DNA of 64,000 nucleotides. Origin: Panorpa germanica (lineage: Eukaryota > Arthropoda > Insecta > Mecoptera > Panorpidae). The first letter of the stretch is position 1. Each line of letters opens with the position of its first letter. This document shows positions 61,018 to 64,000 of the stretch, one piece after another. The position numbers and the translations under genes are program-made. The notes under the pieces are model-generated. The model searched no databases and was not told where the DNA came from. It saw nothing but the letters and a program-made list of their open reading frames with translations. The DNA is taken from positions 8,928,001-8,992,000 of the forward strand of contig OY783221.1 in assembly GCA_963678705.1 (NCBI GenBank), given 5' to 3'.

Positions 61018-61260
61018 CTAACTCTTTTTAAGTCTTCTACTTATTGCTTGCTTGTCGAAAAGTTGCAGTACTTCGTCATTTTGATGACAGTGCACTGTCA
61101 CATGATGCTTGGGAAGATACCCTTTTATTTCTTCAGCGAAGGTCTCTTTCTGGAGATCAATGTTCAGGACACTATTTCGAATATACCAAGGAGCATTTAC
61201 TACGGCAGCAAACGTGACAATATCTTCAATATCATGACGTGACAACACTTCCAATATCAT
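61018..61260 (-). mobile_element. Jockey-like LINE, RT C-terminal fragment
   Basis: The minus strand encodes VNAPWYIRNSVLNIDLQKET, AEEIKGYLPKHHVTVHCHQN and VLQLFDKQAISRRLKKS ending in a stop. The APWY-N--L--DL---EI------L-LFD---RRLK order is the Jockey-clade RT C-terminus. The frame is open for 80 codons, the longest intact piece of this group here. Confidence 0.75.
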
Positions 61261-62689
61261 CTCACTTCGTTTCTACTACAGAACCCGCCCAGCTTCTCTA
61301 CTTACAATAACTATATTTTTAATCAAATTTCTTACGAAATAATCTTATCAAAATATATTTTATAAGAAGATTGTGAAGCTATCTTTACCCTAATCCAACA
61401 AAAGCGTCTCTAAAATCTTTTAATCTTTTAAATTTTGAATAGATAACTTTAAATCAATATCTAAAAACACTTTTAACTCTATTGCCAGTTGCCACCCTTG
61501 TGATGTGGTTTGGATTGGATTTCTTTTTGGTTTTTGGAAAGGAGGGGTGACATAGGGGAGAAGCAGAGGAAAATGTGGCGACTAGAAAAGAGCTCCTTTG
61601 AATACAAGGTACTTCATTTACTAATAGAACTTTGTTGCTCTGTGTCGCTGACATCAAATATTCTGGGATGGTGAAATTATGCTACCAGCATGGGCGTCCA
61701 TAGATAAAGTGCAAACACGATGCACGCTTCTTTCCTTTTAATATAAAAATATACACTGATAAAATGGATACTTAGACAGATTTCCACTTCAAAAAATGGA
61801 ATGTTGTTGCCTCTGTCAAATTTCCTACGGACACCAATGGCTGGAAATACACATATTTGTTTCACATGCATTATTTGTAAGTCTCTTATTTAATGGTTGA
61901 ACATCAGTTTACACATTCGTACTAGTGTATAAATACTAAAGCAAACATTCGTACGCACATACGAATGTTTCCGCTACTTTAGCGAAACAGACATTATATT
62001 TATTTCATTATTTCCTACTTTACTGGTATTAAATTTGGTAACAATTTTCAGCGGTCTCGTTTAAAATGGACTGTAATTATCTTACAGTGAGAGGTTCACA
62101 TTTGCCAGCTTGTCATAAGCTAACTCTCAAGTTTATTTTCTATACTTTCCATATAGAAATTACATTGCAGTGTAAGTTTCACACTTACTACAAGCTAATT
62201 AAACTGTTACATATAAATAAATCATTGAGTTTCTATTAGGTATTTATTTTAGAGCATAAAAAATATTTAATTTGAATTCACTGGCTAATAACGAAACAAA
62301 AAGGGAAGGTGTATTACAAATTTAATACCCATTACAGTTATAAGCTCAGAGATTTCTTCTGAAAAGAGATTTTCCTTAAATTAATGATTTCATCATTGGA
62401 TTTATTCTTCATACAAAGGCTTTCAATTTACATATTATTAAATACCAATAAGATGAAAGTCTTTTGATTTTTTATTTCATCCCGTTTCGCTATAATCAAA
62501 AAAATCTTTAAACCAATTAAAGAATTTTTGGTTTTCTTTGAACTGACATTAAATTCTTTTCCAGTTTCAATATTAAGTTTTGTTTCAAAATATTTCGTAT
62601 ATTCTCTGTAAAAATTCGTTCTTTGTTTTGAAATAAAGTACCTATAGCTCTAATATATACTCGTACTTGTAATATCAAATTAAATTTTT
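61261..62689. other. Non-coding DNA with a perfect hairpin
   Basis: Small minus frames at 61454 and 61677 show no motif. The notable structure is the hairpin at 61943-61970. Confidence 0.45.
61943..61970. repeat. Perfect 11-bp hairpin
   Basis: aaacattcgta and tacgaatgttt pair perfectly around cgcaca. Weaker complementarity (actaaagc / gctactttag) extends it outward. Confidence 0.7.
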
Positions 62690-62950
62690 TTAAATGTAAA
62701 TAAAACAAATGGGTTTGTGAACCATGTCTTAATTTCTCTAAAACTGTATTGAGATCTGAAATATCCAATTAATTTTTAATAAGTCGCAATATTATAGATG
62801 ATATTAACAATGGTAATGAATGTGTATTGGCGTGTCTATTCTATTAAATATCTAAATGTTGACGGAGCTATAGCAATTACAAATTTGAATTGTAGTTTTA
62901 CCGCTAGAGATGGTCGGCCATTTTTATGACGTGAAATGCATTTTATATGT
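62690..62950 (+). repeat. R6 repeat, copy 6
   Basis: accatgtcttaatttctcta, aatatccaattaatttttaa, tgtattggcgtgtctattct and gttttaccgctagagatgg match the R6 left part. Confidence 0.6.
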
Positions 62951-64000
62951 CAGTTATTTGTTGAGTAGGTCAGTGCTGTGGTAATGTTTTGTAGCTGTTT
63001 GTAGTCAAAATAATCAAGTCAACTCAAAGAATATAATATTTTTATTTTATTTAACCCCGTTACGGCAGACATAATATTGAAATTTTATTGTTCCTTGAAA
63101 TAGTTGTAAATAATATTTGATATTTTGATATTTAAATATACTTATAGTAGAGATTTATGAGCTGTAAGATTATTAACCTGTAAACTTGTCAGAGTTCTGT
63201 CAAGAATATATCTCTTTTACGCTCTGTTGTATAAAAGATGTCAAAAGTAGAAGTAACAGAAGTTGTAAAACAGATAGGTATAAAAATTATAAATAGCTAC
63301 ACCTCTGTTAAATTTTAGAAAATAAAAAAATAAAAAACGCCAATGTCACCCAAAATTTGAGTCTGATACACTATGTTACTCAATGCATAGTTAATAGTAT
63401 AAGGATATATGGATGGTTCCAATTACATAATCATCATTAATCAATTTTAATAATATTTTAACGGAGTATTCTTACTGTGGCGTTCGTTCAAGCCACTGCG
63501 CTCGCCCCTATCGAAAAACATTTATATATGTATTACATTCATTTTCTACTTAATAACTGTTCATCAATAATAATTCTCCAGACATTCTTATCTCATTAGC
63601 ATATTAATCAGTATCCTGTTCCGTGACCCGTTATACAACAATACCTTTCTTTACAGCAACACCCAATCACCCTGTAATTCTGTAATCCCGTAAACCTCTA
63701 TTCCATTTTCCATATTTCGTTGCGTTAAAGAAATTAATTAATCATATTTCCGCCCTCACTTCCAATTACGTCCGTCAGTCAAATTAATCAATCAGTCAAT
63801 CAATGTGGAGTTAAATTATTAACCGGCGATCTGATCCACGTCAGAGAACTACGCTTACGTTACGTTACGCTATGTTACGTTACGTCGAAGTGTAGCAGAA
63901 CTCCTCTACAGCCTACGCAGCGTATTAATTCAACCCCCTCGCTCACTCCTTTGTCCTTTTTTACCCACAATCCGCATCCATGCCAGGATCAATTTACAAG
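62951..64000. other. Non-coding DNA at the window end
   Basis: A ttacg-rich tandem (ttacgttacg...) lies at 63855-63883 and a tcaatcag tract at 63785-63805. No gene is recognised. Confidence 0.45.

Noticed and set aside
63852-63885. ttacg-rich tandem as a telomere-like repeat
   Set aside because: Only a few imperfect units and unlike the insect TTAGG telomere repeat.
21293-64000. Further dipeptidase exons (FWxxYVPC, second metal site, C-terminal HxxxGGD motifs)
   Set aside because: Looked for by eye in the downstream sequence and not found. A profile-guided spliced search would settle it.

Overview
This is about 64 kb of AT-rich, gene-poor nuclear DNA from an animal, most likely an insect. 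The reasons are GT-AG introns, AATAAA poly(A) signals, and mariner, Helitron and Jockey-type elements of the kinds common in insects. The species and order cannot be fixed from the sequence. No rRNA gene, CRISPR array, origin or bacterial-style operon is visible.

Host coding content is small. (1) Two consecutive exons of a membrane (renal-type) dipeptidase lie at 20889-21292 (+), joined by a 78-bp intron. They encode a transmembrane anchor and the start of the metal-dependent catalytic domain; I found no other exon. (2) An apparently complete intronless gene at 6001-6675 (+) encodes a 224-residue basic, leucine-zipper-like protein of unknown family, with a plausible TATA/initiator upstream and a poly(A) signal downstream. 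(3) A single-exon gene at 53419-53742 (-) encodes a 107-residue secreted cysteine-rich protein with a signal peptide and a basic tail. Two weaker small secreted-type ORFs lie at 806-997 and 42824-43113.

Nearly everything else that can be recognised is mobile DNA. There are 5'-truncated non-LTR retrotransposons: a six-copy zinc-knuckle family, a second family with a TLTH...CxxC tail, Jockey-like RT C-termini, an APE endonuclease piece, and 3'-tail-only fragments. There are three Helitrons with exact TC...CTAG ends between A and T, and three decayed mariner elements. Several non-autonomous DNA elements have readable target-site duplications: TTAA at 20105, TTA at 38473, an 8-bp duplication at 51320, and TA for several MITEs. 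There are also tRNA-derived SINE heads and several dispersed repeat families I could not classify.

Layout: 0.1-5.2 kb LINE tails and a mariner; 5.8-6.9 kb the zipper-protein gene; 7.3-17.6 kb LINE, SINE, Helitron and MITE pieces; 20.1-21.3 kb the dipeptidase exons with a TTAA element just upstream; 22-36.6 kb repeats including a duplicated 0.7-kb unit; 38.5 kb a Harbinger-like element; 41.5-43.9 kb a MITE nested in a LINE plus odd small ORFs; 47.3 kb a mariner; 51.3-52.2 kb a foldback element carrying a Helitron; 53.4 kb the secreted-protein gene; 54.2 kb a mariner; 55-64 kb mostly featureless with SINE and LINE scraps. Nesting gives a relative chronology: LINE before MITE at 41.9 kb, and foldback element before Helitron at 51.5 kb. 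The three host genes show no sign of a shared pathway.
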